Source: a virus
Length of the DNA: 35,457 nt
Virus record (IMG/VR): IMGVR_UViG_3300032285_003627
Span: 1-35,457 of that record
Direction: 5' to 3' (one strand)
Shown: piece by piece, positions 30,136 to 34,766 of the stretch
How positions within the stretch are numbered: position 1 is the stretch's first letter
Layout: the number at the start of each line of letters is the position of its first letter
Program-made: the position numbers and the translations under genes
The notes under the pieces: generated by a model
Told to the model about the DNA's origin: nothing
The model's database searches: none
The model's input: the letters and a program-made list of their open reading frames with translations, nothing else

Positions 30136-30381
30136 TTAGGACCAGGGACGTCCGTAAATTGGTTCAGTTCCATAATCCCAGTCATCATAATCAACATCAT
30201 TTCTTATTGATTTATGAGATACTTCAGATAGTTTGAATTTATTCTTTTCAATTTCATCATGCATGATTTCCTGAATTACTTTTTTCTTTTCTGGAAAGGA
30301 AATGTAATCAGTAACCAATTTTGTAGTGCCCCACATTTGGTGCATGTAATTTTGATCTCTATCAACTGGTAAATTTGACAT
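30136..30381 (-). CDS. Small acidic cyanophage protein upstream of gp25
   Basis: 81 aa, soluble and charged. MHQMWGTTKLVTDYISFPEK and IMHDEIEKNKFKLSEVSHKS are followed by an acidic, aromatic tail (DVDYDDWDYGTEPIYGRPW). I do not recognise a domain; short proteins like this occur at the head of baseplate operons in cyanophages. It has a good ribosome-binding site: AGGAG lies 6 nt before the ATG. It is separated from speD by about 68 nt containing a stem-loop. It may belong to the accessory unit upstream rather than the late unit that starts just after it. Confidence 0.75.
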   Translation of the reverse strand: MSNLPVDRDQNYMHQMWGTTKLVTDYISFPEKKKVIQEIMHDEIEKNKFKLSEVSHKSIRNDVDYDDWDYGTEPIYGRPWS

Positions 30382-30389
30382 TTTAGCTC

Positions 30390-30408
30390 CTGTTTTTTGT
30401 AAAAACAG
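30390..30408 (-). other. AT-rich stem-loop next to the ribosome-binding site of the 81-aa gene
   Basis: Perfect 8-bp inverted repeat CTGTTTTT / AAAAACAG with a 3-nt loop, between speD and the 81-aa gene. Its 3' arm on the minus strand runs into the AGGAG ribosome-binding site. Read on the plus strand it is followed by a run of seven T, so it could stop antisense transcripts. Role uncertain. Confidence 0.35.
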
Positions 30409-30449
30409 AACTTTTTTTGGAAGGAGGTTGCTATCTCCCCTACCAGTAT

Positions 30450-30776
30450 TTAACGATATAGGTATCTTAAGTTATAGTTGTCAGAATTTAAGTATTTTAA
30501 CAGTTCAAGTGCAATTAATTTTGGATTTCCTTCACCACAAGTGTAAACATCTATTGCCAAACATCCATTTTCTGGCCAAGTATGACAAGAAACGTGACTT
30601 TCTGCAAGAGCAATTACAATCGTACATCCTTGTGGGGTAAAACAATGTGTAAAAATGTTCAAAATTGTCATTTTTGCACGATCAATACCCCTTTCCATCG
30701 CCTCTTGAAGAGATATTGCATCATTTAAAAGATTATGTTCTACATCATAAACCTCTAAAAGAAGGTGATTGCCCAT
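30450..30776 (-). CDS. speD: S-adenosylmethionine decarboxylase SpeD (phage auxiliary metabolic gene)
   Basis: 108 aa from the ATG at 30776. A longer frame from a TTG at 30791 exists, but MGNHLLLEVYDVEH is the family start. SpeD decarboxylates SAM to supply the aminopropyl donor for spermidine synthesis. Bacterial-type signature: AESHVSCHTWPE contains the Glu59-Ser60 self-cleavage site, where Ser60 becomes the pyruvoyl group, and His65. Cys80 in DVYTCGEG is the expected proton-donor cysteine. All key residues are present, so the enzyme is probably active. speD is a known auxiliary metabolic gene of T4-like cyanophages. It sits in the accessory block with small proteins; no speE or other polyamine gene is visible here. 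Confidence 0.93.
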   Translation of the reverse strand: MGNHLLLEVYDVEHNLLNDAISLQEAMERGIDRAKMTILNIFTHCFTPQGCTIVIALAESHVSCHTWPENGCLAIDVYTCGEGNPKLIALELLKYLNSDNYNLRYLYR

Positions 30777-30816
30777 CGAAAACTGTTCCAATACACCAGA
30801 ATCCCAAAAAATCTAT

Positions 30817-31026
30817 TTATTTATTAAAATCAGAGATGTTTTTACGAGAAAAGGTGCGATTTTTTTGAATTCTGATGTCACTATTTCTAAAAGTCCAACA
30901 AATTCCTCCATCATCGAGAAAAACGACCCATTCTAGATCATGTTCTTGAGATCTATCGATTAAAAAAAATGCCCAACCATTACCTTTAGGAGTAACGACT
31001 GGGATTGTAGGATTTAATTGAATCAT
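30817..31026 (-). CDS. Conserved small cyanophage protein (IQLNPTIPV type)
   Basis: 69 aa. The N-terminal IQLNPTIPVVTPKGNGWAFF and the central EWVVFLDDGGICWTFRN resemble a short protein I associate with many T4-like cyanophages; function unknown. Probably a compact beta fold, rich in Trp and Phe, without a membrane segment. Its ATG overlaps the stop of the preceding 40-aa gene (ATGA), a sign of coupled translation. The C-terminus (QKNRTFSRKNISDFNK) is basic. Confidence 0.82.
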   Translation of the reverse strand: MIQLNPTIPVVTPKGNGWAFFLIDRSQEHDLEWVVFLDDGGICWTFRNSDIRIQKNRTFSRKNISDFNK

Positions 31027-31145
31027 TTTTTCTTTCTAGCATTCGATGCTCTTCTTTGAGCATCACTACGACATTGTCCAGTTGCTTTTCTTTTATCACC
31101 ATTACCAAATGTAGGATTCTTTTTTGGTTTTTTTGGTGTTGCCAT
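31023..31145 (-). CDS. Tiny basic cyanophage protein, 40 aa
   Basis: ATG at 31145, stop overlapping the next ATG. 40 aa and very basic: ATPKKPKKNPTFGNGDKR followed by GQCRSDAQRRASNARKKK. Overlapping start, AT-rich codon use like the neighbours and tight packing (5 nt after the 50-aa gene) support it as a real gene. The composition suggests nucleic-acid or ribosome association, but there is no recognised domain. Confidence 0.72.
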   Translation of the reverse strand: MATPKKPKKNPTFGNGDKRKATGQCRSDAQRRASNARKKK

Positions 31146-31150
31146 CTTAA

Positions 31151-31303
31151 TTACTTACCTTGACCTCTATAAGGTTTACGAGCCTTATTGCGAGACGTAG
31201 CAGAATACTTAGTGCCATCTCCATCACCTTGCCGACTTTTCTTCGGAGGACCAGGAATATAAGAAGTTACCTTATTTAAACCACCTTTTGATTTTGTTGC
31301 CAT
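31151..31303 (-). CDS. Tiny basic cyanophage protein, 50 aa
   Basis: 50 aa with the recognisable cyanophage pattern SKGGLNKVTSYIPGPPKKSR, then TKYSATSRNKARKPYRGQGK. Basic, low in hydrophobic residues and probably unstructured alone. The start at 31303 has a strong ribosome-binding site (GGAGAATAAC before ATG) that lies over the end of the 52-aa gene. Function unknown; DNA-binding or virion packaging is possible from charge only. Confidence 0.78.
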   Translation of the reverse strand: MATKSKGGLNKVTSYIPGPPKKSRQGDGDGTKYSATSRNKARKPYRGQGK

Positions 31304-31304
31304 G

Positions 31305-31463
31305 TTATTCTCCTATAATTTCAGTTTCAATTTCGTCTTGATTTGGAGAATTTGACTGATAAAATTCATCTGCCAAATCCTCCATAATATCGAAGTACTC
31401 TTCTTCTGTAAGATTAGTGTAAATTTTACGTCCCTTACATAGTATATTGTACTTGTCTGCCAT
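31305..31463 (-). CDS. Small acidic protein, 52 aa
   Basis: 52 aa: ADKYNILCKGRKIYTNLTEE, then EYFDIMEDLADEFYQ and an acidic tail (DEIETEIIGE). Looks like a small beta-hairpin followed by one helix. It begins 4 nt after the glycosyltransferase stop and ends 1 nt before the next ATG, so it is part of a continuous operon. No known domain; coding status is supported by packing and composition. Confidence 0.72.
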   Translation of the reverse strand: MADKYNILCKGRKIYTNLTEEEYFDIMEDLADEFYQSNSPNQDEIETEIIGE

Positions 31464-31467
31464 CGTA

Positions 31468-32229
31468 TCAAATCACTCTTGTTTTCTCGTGACCAACTCT
31501 GATGCGAGGATCGCACCAAATTTCAAAACCTGCTTCTTTTGCATCCAGGCAGAATGATACATCTTCTCCACACATGTCTTGAACCTCTCCAGATTCAAAA
31601 ACTTGCATTTTAGGTGCAAACCATGGATACTTCATTTCGGTATGTTCAAATACACCGTGCTTGATTAACAACCAACCAAATCCAGTATAATCAACTGTAA
31701 ATGGTTTACGACGTTTGGAAATGGTTTCGATAGTTTCATGATTCATGACTCCACCATTACCACGGAAATCTTCTTCGTCTAACCAGTGTGCAACAGAAGT
31801 AGTCATACCATCTTCAGTTACATACCAACCTGCGGCAATATCTTTGTCCATAAGAACTAATCTATAGAATAGTTCAGTATTGAAAACGATATCAGAATCA
31901 ATCCAAAGTTGATAATCGTATTTTAACTTACCGTCCCAAGGAAGTTGATCGGGACCTCTAAGTACATTTGCTCCAAGGCACTTGCAACGGGCAAAGTTAA
32001 CCATGGAACTGTAATCTTGTGAAATTTGAATACTTGCTCCGTTCTGAACAAGATCAAAACAGAGTTGAACAAAATTTTTCAAATACGTGTATGAAACTCC
32101 TCTTCCAGGTAAACAGAAAACGATTGATTTACCACGGATAATCTCACGTGCTGCTTCATAATCAAATTCTGCTTCGGGCGAACTTGATGGAATTGGAGTC
32201 TTTGCTTTTACTGTGAATCCTTTAGCCAT
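31468..32229 (-). CDS. GT-A-like glycosyltransferase of T4-like cyanophages
   Basis: 253 aa. The frame shows a nucleotide-sugar transferase pattern: a beta strand SIVFCLPGRGVSYTYLKNF (35-53), a helix with the Arg-containing SSMVNFARCKCLGANVL (74-90), a DXD-type metal site LWIDSDIVF (108-116), an acceptor-side stretch DYTGFGWLLIKHGVF (180-194) and a catalytic-base-like GEDVSFCLDAKEAGFEIW (221-238), ending with a conserved-looking His247. No signal or membrane segment. Homologues are common in cyanophages; the target (DNA base, LPS or virion protein) is unknown. It has its own sigma70 promoter and leads an operon of small genes. Confidence 0.78.
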   Translation of the reverse strand: MAKGFTVKAKTPIPSSSPEAEFDYEAAREIIRGKSIVFCLPGRGVSYTYLKNFVQLCFDLVQNGASIQISQDYSSMVNFARCKCLGANVLRGPDQLPWDGKLKYDYQLWIDSDIVFNTELFYRLVLMDKDIAAGWYVTEDGMTTSVAHWLDEEDFRGNGGVMNHETIETISKRRKPFTVDYTGFGWLLIKHGVFEHTEMKYPWFAPKMQVFESGEVQDMCGEDVSFCLDAKEAGFEIWCDPRIRVGHEKTRVI

Positions 32230-32252
32230 AATAGGAATAATTTTACTTCAGT

Positions 32253-32281
32253 ATTATACAGGATTATCTATAAGAAGTCAA
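32253..32281 (-). promoter_or_regulatory. Sigma70 promoter for the glycosyltransferase operon
   Basis: Minus-strand -35 TTGACT (32276-32281) and -10 TATAAT (32253-32258) with an exact 17-bp spacer. Transcription would begin around 32246, about 17 nt before the ATG at 32229. This is a host-sigma (early or middle) promoter, unlike the late TATAAATA sites of the structural genes. Confidence 0.8.
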
Positions 32282-32287
32282 ATGCAG

Positions 32288-32461
32288 TTATCTTTGACTT
32301 TCACTTAAAACTAATTCATCCCCGTCGATTTTCAATTTTATTTCAGTATCTTCATACCATGAAAATTCATTCACAATACATTCAGGAATAATCACATAAT
32401 ATTCACCACTTACTGGATCAACTTGCAATAGTTGGTAATTTTCCTCAAGATTTTTTTTCAT
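32288..32461 (-). CDS. Small AbrB/MazE-like protein, 57 aa
   Basis: 57 aa. After a short N-terminus, GEYYVIIPECIVNEFSWYED then TEIKLKIDGDELVLSE follows the AbrB/SpoVT swapped-hairpin pattern: strand, proline, helix with Glu, Trp-x-Glu-Asp turn, strand, DGDELVL. Proteins of this fold are dimeric DNA-binding regulators or antitoxins; shortened versions occur in cyanophages. It lies just upstream of the glycosyltransferase promoter, so it could be a local regulator (inference). Start at 32461 with an AT-rich leader and no evident Shine-Dalgarno. No toxin partner is visible. Confidence 0.72.
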   Translation of the reverse strand: MKKNLEENYQLLQVDPVSGEYYVIIPECIVNEFSWYEDTEIKLKIDGDELVLSESQR

Positions 32462-32481
32462 TTATTAATTTACATTTCGTT

Positions 32482-32604
32482 TTATATAGTAAATTTAAAA
32501 ATTATAATCGACTTATTTTGAGAATTTTTTATGGGAAAAATTTTTTCATTTTGAATGTAATATAAGTCTTGCTTGGGTAACACTTTATAGCTTAGGGGAT
32601 CCAT
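32482..32604 (-). pseudogene. ORF open across the composition junction, probable 3' end of a cut phage gene
   Basis: From an ATG at 32604, 40 codons run to TAA at 32482: DPLSYKVLPKQDLYYIQNEK, then IFPIKNSQNKSIIIFKFTI. Everything after the first few codons has the Lys/Ile/Asn-rich composition of the phage part and ends 20 nt before the 57-aa gene, a normal gap here. The ATG lies on the GC-rich side of the junction, next to GGATCC (32597-32602), and an in-frame TAA sits two codons upstream of it. I read it as the C-terminal remnant of a phage gene whose 5' part is missing. It could also be chance. Confidence 0.35.
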
Positions 32605-32610
32605 CGGTTT
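32591..32610. other. Junction between AT-rich phage DNA and GC-rich DNA
   Basis: Up to about 32,595 the sequence is strongly AT-rich and coded like a T4-like cyanophage. From about 32,605 it is GC-rich with different codon use, promoter type and gene style. The change happens within about 20 bp around a GGATCC at 32597-32602. No transposase, integrase, tRNA or direct repeat is visible at the boundary. Confidence 0.75.
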
Positions 32611-32677
32611 TTAGCCACACGGCCCCCGCCGCAACGGACCCCGACCCCCATAATACTGCCCCCTGCCACGAACGAAC

Positions 32678-32698
32678 GGGGGTGGGTGTGCCACCCCC
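32678..32698 (-). terminator. GC-rich stem-loop after the 63-aa gene
   Basis: Perfect 8-bp stem GGGGGTGG / CCACCCCC with a 5-nt loop, 7 nt downstream of the stop at 32706. No T-run follows, so factor-independent termination is not certain. The remaining spacer 32605-32677 holds only C-rich sequence with no recognisable gene. Confidence 0.5.
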
Positions 32699-32705
32699 TG
32701 CTCTG

Positions 32706-32897
32706 TCACTTCACGTCGCCCAGGGCGCTGGCGGTGGTGCTCATGCGGGTGGCGCTGCTGCCTGCTGCTCCGCCATGAGTGCGGACCCTGCTGCTGCCGC
32801 CCTTGATGCGATCTGCCCAACGGAGGGCGGAGGCGCCATGAGCAACGGGCAGGCGGGTGATCGTGAACTCGGCGCCGTTGATGGTGGTGGTGGTCAT
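32706..32897 (-). CDS. Small protein of the GC-rich array, 63 aa
   Basis: ATG at 32897, 25 nt after a TACAAT -10 element. A longer frame would run back through the promoter and is rejected. Sequence TTTTINGAEFTITRLPVAHG, then ASALRWADRIKGGSSRVRTH; the C-terminus is Ala/Ser/Thr-rich. The N-terminal part looks like one beta-hairpin plus a helix. No domain recognised. Its GC-rich codon use differs from the phage genes to the left. Last gene of the array before the junction, followed by a strong stem-loop. Confidence 0.65.
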   Translation of the reverse strand: MTTTTINGAEFTITRLPVAHGASALRWADRIKGGSSRVRTHGGAAGSSATRMSTTASALGDVK

Positions 32898-32922
32898 CGG
32901 GTGCGTTGTGGTTTGCTCTGGA

Positions 32923-32928
32923 ATTGTA
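32923..32928 (-). promoter_or_regulatory. -10 element TACAAT of the 63-aa gene
   Basis: Minus-strand CCGACTACAATTC, shared almost letter for letter with the promoter at 33230-33235. 25 nt separate it from the ATG. No convincing -35. Confidence 0.6.
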
Positions 32929-32947
32929 GTCGGTCGGGTGGCAGGCG

Positions 32948-33205
32948 TCAACCCACCAGGGCGGCAACCAGGCGATCACGTTTGCGGATCGCGTTGGGGT
33001 AGATGAACCACTCTGCCCGTTTGCCGTTGCTGAGGCGGATCGCGTCGATGATGCCCTGCTTCTCCATGTCAACCATCACGGCGTGGATGGTGCCCTTATG
33101 GCGGCGGGGGTCCATGCCCAGGGAGCGAACCAGGTCGGAGCAGGTCATGGGTCCGTTCTGAATCAGAGCGGAGCGAACGGCAGCGCGGATGATGGTGGTG
33201 AGCAT
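32948..33205 (-). CDS. Small winged-helix-like protein, 85 aa
   Basis: 85 aa from the ATG at 33205, 24 nt after TACAAT; the longer open frame upstream passes through the promoter and is not used. TTIIRAAVRSALIQNGPMTC, then SDLVRSLGMDPRRHKGTIHAV, MVDMEKQGIIDAIRLSNGKR and EWFIYPNA read as helix, helix, recognition helix, then a wing: a winged-helix fold (MarR/ArsR-like size, but shorter). It is the only gene in the array with a DNA-binding look, so it might regulate the repeated promoters (inference). Stop at 32948, in the loop of a weak GGTGG/CCACC stem. Confidence 0.72.
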   Translation of the reverse strand: MLTTIIRAAVRSALIQNGPMTCSDLVRSLGMDPRRHKGTIHAVMVDMEKQGIIDAIRLSNGKRAEWFIYPNAIRKRDRLVAALVG

Positions 33206-33229
33206 CGGTTCAGGTGGCGAACTGAGAGA

Positions 33230-33235
33230 ATTGTA
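33230..33235 (-). promoter_or_regulatory. -10 element TACAAT of the 85-aa gene
   Basis: Minus-strand CCGACTACAATTCTCTCAG; 24 nt to the ATG at 33205. A weak stem (G-run 33243-33247, C-run 33259-33262) lies just upstream. Confidence 0.6.
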
Positions 33236-33254
33236 GTCGGTCGGGGGCGGATGG

Positions 33255-33431
33255 TCAACCCCAGGCGAAGTTGTCCTCCAGGTACTGGCGGCGGCGGTTG
33301 CGGGTGCGGATCTCATCCAGGATCCGATCGTAGAGGGCGCCATTCTCATTGGTGATGGGTTGCCCCTCCAGGAACTGGAGTTCCTCCCAGAGAGCGTTGG
33401 TGCTGAGGTCGTGAAAGGCGGTGGCGATCAT
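33255..33431 (-). CDS. Small helical protein, 58 aa
   Basis: ATG at 33431, stop TGA at 33255, 58 aa: MIATAFHDLSTNALWEELQF, LEGQPITNENGALYDRILDE, IRTRNRRRQYLEDNFAWG. Two amphipathic helices joined by a turn, the second ending in an Arg-rich stretch. Below the usual size cut-off, but well supported by its own promoter 25 nt upstream with the shared leader, by codon use like its neighbours, and by exact fit between adjacent genes. Function unknown. Confidence 0.72.
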   Translation of the reverse strand: MIATAFHDLSTNALWEELQFLEGQPITNENGALYDRILDEIRTRNRRRQYLEDNFAWG

Positions 33432-33466
33432 GATGCTTGGGGTTGGTTGCTTGGATACTGTAGCAT
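33429..33466 (-). promoter_or_regulatory. Promoter-leader repeat copy A
   Basis: Minus strand: TGCTACAGT, an extended -10 (TACAGT at 33457-33462), then the leader ATCCAAGCAACC and AACCCCAAGCATC, directly to the ATG at 33431. The 25-nt leader is identical to the copy before 35257. Confidence 0.75.
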
Positions 33467-33469
33467 GGA

Positions 33470-33655
33470 TCAGGCGGCAAGCGCCGAATCCATGCAGATC
33501 TCCCGATCCTCAATCAGCACGTAGTCGGTTCCCCGTTGCTTCAGGTGCTCAGCGTATGCCTGGGCGGTGGATTTGCAATCGAACAGGCGGAGGGTGGAGA
33601 AGATCTCCCCTTCATAATTGGCGCCAGCGATCACGGCGTAGACTTTCTGGTTCAT
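33470..33655 (-). CDS. Small protein of the GC-rich array, 61 aa
   Basis: 61 aa from the ATG at 33655, 26 nt after the TACAGT element. NQKVYAVIAGANYEGEIFST, then LRLFDCKSTAQAYAEHLKQR, GTDYVLIEDREICMDSALA. It reads as a beta-alpha-beta unit: strand KVYAVIAG, strand with LRLFDC, helix AQAYAEHLKQ, strand YVLIEDREI. Similar short KVYAVI...GE...STLRLFD proteins seem familiar from cyanobacteria, but I cannot name a family. Stop at 33470, 7 nt before the next promoter repeat. Confidence 0.78.
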   Translation of the reverse strand: MNQKVYAVIAGANYEGEIFSTLRLFDCKSTAQAYAEHLKQRGTDYVLIEDREICMDSALAA

Positions 33656-33668
33656 GGTTCGGGGGTGT

Positions 33669-33691
33669 CGGTTGCTTGGATACTGTAGCAC
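33669..33691 (-). promoter_or_regulatory. Promoter-leader repeat copy B
   Basis: Minus strand GTGCTACAGT (TACAGT at 33682-33687) followed by ATCCAAGCAACC, then a diverged C-rich stretch to the ATG at 33655. A stem (G-run 33697-33702, C-run 33710-33714) lies 9 nt upstream. Confidence 0.75.
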
Positions 33692-33705
33692 GGATCGGGG
33701 GGAGG

Positions 33706-33915
33706 TCAACCCCCACCGTAAACGTAGGAGACCAGACCAGCGGGATGGTCAACCCCTTCGATCACCTTGACTTGAGCGGAGTCGAAGTCGCCACCGCCGC
33801 AGACGCCAAACTCCTCAACAAAGATGGAGCGGGCAGCGTCGCGGGATTCGGCAGCGATCACCGCCATGCCTGGGGTGTAATCGTAGAGCACGTCGTTCAG
33901 GATGTAGAGGTTCAT
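33706..33915 (-). CDS. Small protein of the GC-rich array, 69 aa
   Basis: 69 aa from the ATG at 33915: MNLYILNDVLYDYTPGMAVI, AAESRDAARSIFVEEFGVCG, GGDFDSAQVKVIEGVDHPAG. It looks like a beta-alpha-beta fold with a helix ESRDAARSIFVEEF and a tail of Gly and Tyr. No domain recognised. Its promoter has TACAAT 22 nt upstream and a partly matching leader (CAGCAACCAACCC). The stop codon lies inside a G-run/C-run stem. Confidence 0.75.
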   Translation of the reverse strand: MNLYILNDVLYDYTPGMAVIAAESRDAARSIFVEEFGVCGGGDFDSAQVKVIEGVDHPAGLVSYVYGGG

Positions 33916-33937
33916 CGGGTTGGTTGCTGTTGAGAGT

Positions 33938-33943
33938 ATTGTA
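33938..33943 (-). promoter_or_regulatory. -10 element TACAAT of the 69-aa gene (repeat variant)
   Basis: Minus strand CCTGCTACAATAC, an extended -10 with TG; the leader keeps AGCAACCAACC. 22 nt to the ATG. Only 12 nt separate it from the stop of the preceding gene. Confidence 0.65.
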
Positions 33944-33955
33944 GCAGGTCAGGGG

Positions 33956-34135
33956 TCACCGCCACTCCAGGTAGGGGGTGGGGTTGCCATACTCCCCGAT
34001 CACCATCCCGTTGCAGCGGATCTCAGCGTACCCGTATTCCTCAGAGAGGGAGTAGCAGAGGTCCCAGGCACGGTCCTCATCGGTGGTGGTGTTCTCCCAG
34101 GGAGCAGAGGGGCAGATCACGTCGTAGCGGGTCAT
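33956..34135 (-). CDS. Small acidic protein of the GC-rich array, 59 aa
   Basis: 59 aa from the ATG at 34135: MTRYDVICPSAPWENTTTDE, DRAWDLCYSLSEEYGYAEIR, CNGMVIGEYGNPTPYLEWR. Pattern: strand YDVICP, helix DEDRAWDLCYSLSEEYG, strands AEIRCNG and MVIGEYG. An apparent N-terminal extension MLQYPSNQPSI is just the promoter leader translated and is not used. No domain recognised. Confidence 0.75.
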   Translation of the reverse strand: MTRYDVICPSAPWENTTTDEDRAWDLCYSLSEEYGYAEIRCNGMVIGEYGNPTPYLEWR

Positions 34136-34168
34136 GATGCTTGGTTGGTTGCTTGGATACTGTAGCAC
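34133..34168 (-). promoter_or_regulatory. Promoter-leader repeat copy D
   Basis: Minus strand GTGCTACAGT (TACAGT at 34159-34164), ATCCAAGCAACC, AACCAAGCATC to the ATG at 34135; 23-nt leader, two C shorter than copies A and E. Confidence 0.75.
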
Positions 34169-34171
34169 GGA

Positions 34172-34357
34172 TCAGAAGTGGACTGCCCAGTTCGGATCGG
34201 TCAGGCAATTCACCCAGGCGCACCAGGTGCGGTTGCTGCTCACGCAAAACAGGTCGTTGCCGTCGCGTTGCTCAACCACCACCACGGGGTCGCCTGCCAT
34301 CTGGTTTGCCAGGCGGTTCTTTGCCTTGGCGGAGATGGGGGTCAGGGTCACGGTCAT
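34172..34357 (-). CDS. Small protein of the GC-rich array, 61 aa
   Basis: 61 aa from the ATG at 34357: MTVTLTPISAKAKNRLANQM, AGDPVVVVEQRDGNDLFCVS, SNRTWCAWVNCLTDPNWAVHF. Helix SAKAKNRLANQM, strand PVVVVEQRDG, strand DLFCVSS, then a Trp/Cys-rich end (TWCAWVNC) that resembles small beta-sheet cyanobacterial or phage proteins of unknown function. Promoter TATAGT 24 nt upstream; stop at 34172, 7 nt before the next repeat. Confidence 0.72.
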   Translation of the reverse strand: MTVTLTPISAKAKNRLANQMAGDPVVVVEQRDGNDLFCVSSNRTWCAWVNCLTDPNWAVHF

Positions 34358-34381
34358 CGGTCTGGTGTGAGAGTTGAAAAC

Positions 34382-34387
34382 ACTATA
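34382..34387 (-). promoter_or_regulatory. -10 element TATAGT of the 61-aa gene at 34172
   Basis: Minus strand GCCTCTATAGTGTTTTC; 24 nt to the ATG at 34357. It lacks the shared ATCCAAGCAACC leader. A GC stem ends 10 nt upstream. Confidence 0.6.
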
Positions 34388-34397
34388 GAGGCAAAGG

Positions 34398-34442
34398 GGA
34401 GGGGCGGTGCCCTCCGCTGTGCCACCTAGCGGGTTGGCACAG
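34398..34442 (-). terminator. Two GC-rich stem-loops between the 49-aa and 61-aa genes
   Basis: Stem 1: CTGTGCCA / TGGCACAG, 8 bp perfect (34417-34424 with 34435-34442). Stem 2: GGAGGG / CCCTCC, 6 bp (34398-34403 with 34410-34415), 10 nt before the next -10 element. Both lie after the stop at 34448; no T-run. Confidence 0.5.
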
Positions 34443-34447
34443 TATGC

Positions 34448-34597
34448 TCAGAAGTCGATGGCATCAAGTGTAGAGTCTGCATCGCATTCAGCGCATTCGT
34501 CAACACTATCGCCCAAAACAATAGAGTCAAGAATCTGCAGGATTTGGTTGCCGTTTTTGCCAGTCTTGAGGAGAGAAAGCGCAATTTCAGAAGTCAT
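34448..34597 (-). CDS. Small acidic protein, 49 aa
   Basis: 49 aa from the ATG at 34597 to the stop at 34448: MTSEIALSLLKTGKNGNQIL, QILDSIVLGDSVDECAECDA, DSTLDAIDF. A helical start with GNQILQILDSIV and an acidic, two-Cys C-terminus (CAEC). Below usual size cut-offs but in place between its own TACAAT promoter and a pair of stem-loops, with array-like codon use. Small proteins with this GN-IL-ILDSIV pattern seem familiar from cyanobacteria and their phages; function unknown. Confidence 0.68.
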   Translation of the reverse strand: MTSEIALSLLKTGKNGNQILQILDSIVLGDSVDECAECDADSTLDAIDF

Positions 34598-34608
34598 GGG
34601 ATTTTGGA

Positions 34609-34614
34609 ATTGTA
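34609..34614 (-). promoter_or_regulatory. -10 element TACAAT of the 49-aa gene
   Basis: Minus strand AAACTACAATTCC, only 11 nt before the ATG at 34597, so the mRNA would be nearly leaderless. No shared leader. The 39 nt between it and the 36-aa gene's stop hold nothing recognisable. Confidence 0.5.
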
Positions 34615-34653
34615 GTTTGTTGGCAGTCTTTAAGGCGCTGCCATTCCTGGAAA

Positions 34654-34764
34654 TTAACGAGCGTTTAATGGTTTATGAAGGAGTCTAAAATCCTCCTCAA
34701 TCCAAGAGAAGTACACCCAAACCTTGTCAAGGTAGAAGTTGGGGCGGATGACCTTATGCTTCAT
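34654..34764 (-). CDS. Possible tiny protein, 36 aa, coupled to the gene upstream
   Basis: ATG at 34764, 2 nt after the stop of the 53-aa gene; stop TAA at 34654. KHKVIRPNFYLDKVWVYFSW, then IEEDFRLLHKPLNAR: aromatic and charged, plausible as a real small protein. It is the one gene in the array without its own promoter and seems to form a two-gene operon. Codon use is less GC-rich than the neighbours. Could be non-coding. Confidence 0.5.
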   Translation of the reverse strand: MKHKVIRPNFYLDKVWVYFSWIEEDFRLLHKPLNAR

Positions 34765-34766
34765 GA

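Noticed and set aside
30777-30791. TTG start for speD adding five residues
   Set aside because: The ATG at 30776 begins with the family-typical MGNHLLLEVYD.
30805-30825. AATAAATA upstream of speD as a fourth late promoter
   Set aside because: One mismatch to TATAAATA in A/T-only sequence and overlapping the stop of the 69-aa gene; not distinguishable from background.
31313-31519. 68-aa minus-strand frame overlapping the glycosyltransferase end
   Set aside because: Shadow of the 52-aa gene and the end of the glycosyltransferase; no packing or composition support.
32597-32602. GGATCC at the junction as proof of a cloning site
   Set aside because: Suggestive of a ligation point, but the same 6-mer occurs by chance elsewhere in the window (for example near 6213 and 33319), so it proves nothing alone.
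32611-33072. Long overlapping frames on both strands in the GC-rich part (for example 32611-33072 minus, 33083-33355 plus, 33421-33933 plus)
   Set aside because: GC-rich DNA gives long stop-free shadow frames; these run through promoters and stems and have biased Arg/Gly/Pro composition.
33429-34168. N-terminal extensions beginning MLQYPSNQ on several array genes
   Set aside because: They are the translated promoter-leader repeat (TGCTACAGT, ATCCAAGCAACC) read from ATG or GTG; the real starts lie 22-26 nt after the -10.
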